Shown in pieces: positions 6,640-7,932 of a stretch of DNA of 7,932 bases. Origin of the DNA: Dehalococcoidia bacterium (GTDB lineage: Bacteria > Chloroflexota > Dehalococcoidia > GIF9 > AB-539-J10); assembly GCA_029857995.1 (NCBI GenBank), contig JAOUFZ010000074.1, forward strand, positions 1-7,932, given 5' to 3'. The translations under genes were made by a program, and so were the position numbers. The notes beneath the pieces are model-generated. The model was not told where the DNA came from. It saw only the letters and a program-made list of their open reading frames with translations, and searched no databases. The first letter of the stretch is position 1. Each line of letters begins with the position of its first letter.

Positions 6640-6652
6640 GCATAATAAGAGC

Positions 6653-6681
6653 TTGCTTAGTTCCGTGGCTTGGTGTATCAT
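6653..6681 (+). promoter_or_regulatory. Predicted promoter of pdxT
   Basis: On the plus strand TTGCTT (6653-6658, weak -35) is followed after 17 bases by TATCAT (6676-6681, five of six matches). Transcription would begin near 6688, just before the palindrome at 6693-6709, and leave a leader of about 90 bases. The -10 is good and the -35 poor, as often seen for regulated promoters. Confidence 0.45.
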
Positions 6682-6692
6682 GAGCCTTGGCC

Positions 6693-6709
6693 CAAGGGAT
6701 AATCCCTTG
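6693..6709. promoter_or_regulatory. Perfect 17-bp palindrome, candidate operator in the nrpR-pdxT divergent region
   Basis: CAAGGGAT-A-ATCCCTTG has perfect 8-bp arms around one central base. It lies at about +5 to +21 of the predicted pdxT transcript, where bound repressor would block transcription, and about 54 bp upstream of the nrpR -35. The adjacent NrpR is the natural candidate ligand, although the site differs from the GGAA-N6-TTCC operator known from M. maripaludis. No T-tract follows on either strand, so it is not a terminator. Confidence 0.55.
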
Positions 6710-6737
6710 AGTCTACGCTTGGACCGCGACTTTAGCC

Positions 6738-6757
6738 ATCGAAAATCGATTCCGGAA
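6738..6757. repeat. Two small adjoining dyads in the pdxT leader
   Basis: ATCGA-AAA-TCGAT (6738-6750) is directly followed by TTCCGGAA (6750-6757), the two sharing one T. Both are exact but short. They lie 22-42 bases upstream of the pdxT ATG and could form weak leader structure or a second protein site; nothing further supports a function. Confidence 0.25.
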
Positions 6758-6779
6758 ACCTACGGGAAATCTACAAGAT

Positions 6780-7406
6780 ATGAGGGTGGGGGTTCTCGCT
6801 CTACAGGGAACATTCATAGAGCATATTGGCATCCTGCGACAATTAGGTGTGGAGGCCCCTCTAATTCGCCTGCCCCACGAACTCAATACACTTGATGGGC
6901 TTATTATCCCCGGTGGGGAAAGTACTACCATGCTGAGGCTCATGGAGAGTTTTGATTTGATTCAGCCTATAAGGAAGGTGGCTCGAGATGGTTTACCTAT
7001 TTGGGGAACCTGTGCCGGGATGATCTTGCTTGCCAAGGATGTCTCCAACTATGAAATGGAGACGCTGGGCCTCATGGATACGAAGGTCAAGCGCAACGCC
7101 TTTGGCAGCCAGGTTCATAGCTTTGAGACAGACTTGGAGATACCGCTTGTGAGCGAAGAGCCATTCCATGCTGTTTTCATTCGAGCCCCGATCATCGAAG
7201 AGGCCAAGCCAAGTGTAGAAATCCTGTCCCGTCTTCCCGATGGCACCATTGTCGCCATCAGACAAAATCGACTACTGGCCTGTGCTTTCCACCCCGAGTT
7301 CACCGACAACTTGAGGTTCCATAGCTATTTCTTGAATATGGTCAGCCAAAAACGGTCTCACAACTCTGAGGATAGAATCCTTCGAGGTAGCCAGCTTAGG
7401 TCTTGA
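6780..7406 (+). CDS. pdxT: Pyridoxal 5'-phosphate synthase glutaminase subunit PdxT
   Basis: 208 residues, class I glutamine amidotransferase. PdxT releases ammonia from glutamine and passes it to PdxS, which builds pyridoxal 5'-phosphate from ribose 5-phosphate and glyceraldehyde 3-phosphate. The catalytic triad is C78 (WGTCAGMI), H171 and E173 (FHPE), close to the B. subtilis positions. PdxT-specific segments are MRVGVLALQGTF at the start, GGEST (45-49), RNAFGSQVHSFE (105-116) and FIRAP (133-137), which separate it from PurQ and HisH. The C-terminus extends about 15 residues past the usual end (YFLNMV) with a polar tail. ATG 6780 fits the conserved start, but the ribosome site is weak (GGGA about 12 bases away). 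It diverges from nrpR, and 40 bases separate it from the PurS-like gene. pdxS is not in the window, which is unusual because pdxS and pdxT are commonly adjacent. Confidence 0.95.
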   Translation: MRVGVLALQGTFIEHIGILRQLGVEAPLIRLPHELNTLDGLIIPGGESTTMLRLMESFDLIQPIRKVARDGLPIWGTCAGMILLAKDVSNYEMETLGLMDTKVKRNAFGSQVHSFETDLEIPLVSEEPFHAVFIRAPIIEEAKPSVEILSRLPDGTIVAIRQNRLLACAFHPEFTDNLRFHSYFLNMVSQKRSHNSEDRILRGSQLRS

Positions 7407-7446
7407 AGGATGGTAGGCTCCTGGAAGTTGTAGAAAGGCAAGTCTC

Positions 7447-7932
7447 TTGTTTTGGATCGAGGTCTCAGTAAAGGCTGGTTTCCCCGACCCCGAGGGAGAC
7501 AGGCTAGAGAAGGACATCCGTGATATTGGCATCACGACTGTAAAACAGGCTGGGGTAAGCGATGTATATCTTCTGGAAGGAGAGCTGGGTGAGGCGGAGG
7601 TAATAAAGATTGGTCAAGAACTACTAGCCGACCCTGTAGTTGAAGACTTTTCCTGGGGCAAGGGGCACTTATCTCGTATTGAGGGTGGGGATATCCACGT
7701 TGTTGAAGTAGCCTACAATCCTGGCGTGATGGATCCCGTGGCGGGGAGTGTCGGCAAGGCAATCCGCGACCTCGGTATAGCTACGGTTACATCAGTGAAA
7801 ACCGCCCGTAAATATTCCCTACGGGGCGGTCTCTCGAAGGAGAGCCTTCAATCTATCTGCGATAAGTTGCTGGTTAATAGCCTGATCCAGCACGTGGTCA
7901 CGAAACGAGAGGTGGTTGGTCTCCCCTCCACA
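7447..7932 (+). CDS. purL: Tandem PurS domains, probably the N-terminus of a PurS-PurL fusion (FGAM synthase), cut by window edge
   Basis: 162 codons are readable and remain open at the window end. Two PurS-like repeats are visible: about 3-72 (IEVSVKAGFPDPEGDRLEKDIRD through ELLADPVVEDFSW) and about 83-152 (IHVVEVAYNPGVMDP, GKAIRDLGI, KLLVNSLIQHVV). PurS is the small structural subunit of phosphoribosylformylglycinamidine synthase, bridging PurL to the glutaminase PurQ; it is normally about 80 residues and dimeric. Since the frame continues past the second repeat (KREVVGLPST), a fused PurL catalytic part is likely, but none of its motifs fall in the window. Start is TTG at 7447, with AAAGG eight bases upstream; the frame is closed upstream by TAG at 7414 and offers no in-frame ATG. 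Pathway: fourth step of purine synthesis, FGAR to FGAM. It probably shares the pdxT transcript. If the frame stopped soon after the window, a stand-alone double PurS would be the alternative. Confidence 0.75.
   Translation, partial: MFWIEVSVKAGFPDPEGDRLEKDIRDIGITTVKQAGVSDVYLLEGELGEAEVIKIGQELLADPVVEDFSWGKGHLSRIEGGDIHVVEVAYNPGVMDPVAGSVGKAIRDLGIATVTSVKTARKYSLRGGLSKESLQSICDKLLVNSLIQHVVTKREVVGLPST

Noticed and set aside
6569..6643. N-terminal extension of NrpR from ATG at 6643.
   Set aside because: No ribosome site, overlap with the predicted promoter, and the added residues precede the usual start of the winged helix. TTG 6568 has a strong GAGGTG.
6506..6943. Open frames on both strands across the nrpR-pdxT divergent region.
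   Set aside because: They overlap nrpR or pdxT in other frames and look random in composition; the gap is better explained by promoters and dyads.
6780..7406. PurQ, given the neighbouring PurS/PurL gene.
   Set aside because: The start MRVGVLALQG, GGEST and RNAFGSQ segments are specific to PdxT.
1..7932. CRISPR arrays, tRNA/rRNA genes, insertion sequences, phage or plasmid genes.
   Set aside because: No repeated spacer-like units, cloverleaf, transposase or terminal repeats were seen on either strand.

Overview
The window looks like bacterial chromosome carrying a nitrogen-metabolism neighbourhood. Base composition is moderate (near 50% GC by eye). Genes start with clear Shine-Dalgarno sites, and three of the seven appear to start at TTG. 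Promoters are of the bacterial TTGACA type and one good intrinsic terminator is present. The gene set mixes bacterial enzymes (HisF, PdxT, a PurS-PurL-type protein) with archaeal-looking ones: an NrpR regulator, a Pyrococcus-like glutamate dehydrogenase and a glutaminase-less FMN glutamate-synthase-like protein. That mix fits an anaerobic Chloroflexota of the Dehalococcoidia type. The lineage call is inference from gene content and was not tested.

Layout. Five genes lie on the minus strand. Read in their own direction they are nrpR (6568-5576), hisF (5574-4798), gdhA (4698-3451), a large RecA-like/PEP-synthase-like fusion protein (3178-521) and the start of an FMN glutamate-synthase-like gene (503 to beyond base 1). 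nrpR and hisF are one nucleotide apart. A rho-independent terminator at 3331-3365 closes the gdhA unit. The last two genes form a second unit with its own promoter (TTGACA-N17-TAACAT). On the plus strand, diverging from nrpR, are pdxT (6780-7406) and the first 162 codons of a protein with two PurS-like repeats (from 7447), most likely the N-terminus of a fused PurL. No stretch above 300 bases lacks a gene.

How the genes fit together. GdhA fixes or releases ammonia at 2-oxoglutarate/glutamate. The glutamate-synthase-like protein probably works on the same pair of metabolites. HisF, PdxT and PurL each handle ammonia drawn from glutamine. NrpR, known in methanogens as a 2-oxoglutarate-responsive repressor of nitrogen genes, sits at the centre. 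A perfect 17-bp palindrome lies just downstream of a predicted pdxT promoter and is the best candidate operator. The least understood gene is the 885-residue fusion. It keeps an apparently complete PEP-synthase ATP-grasp domain but lacks the phosphohistidine and PEP-binding domains, and carries a RecA/KaiC-like domain without a Walker A motif at its N-terminus.
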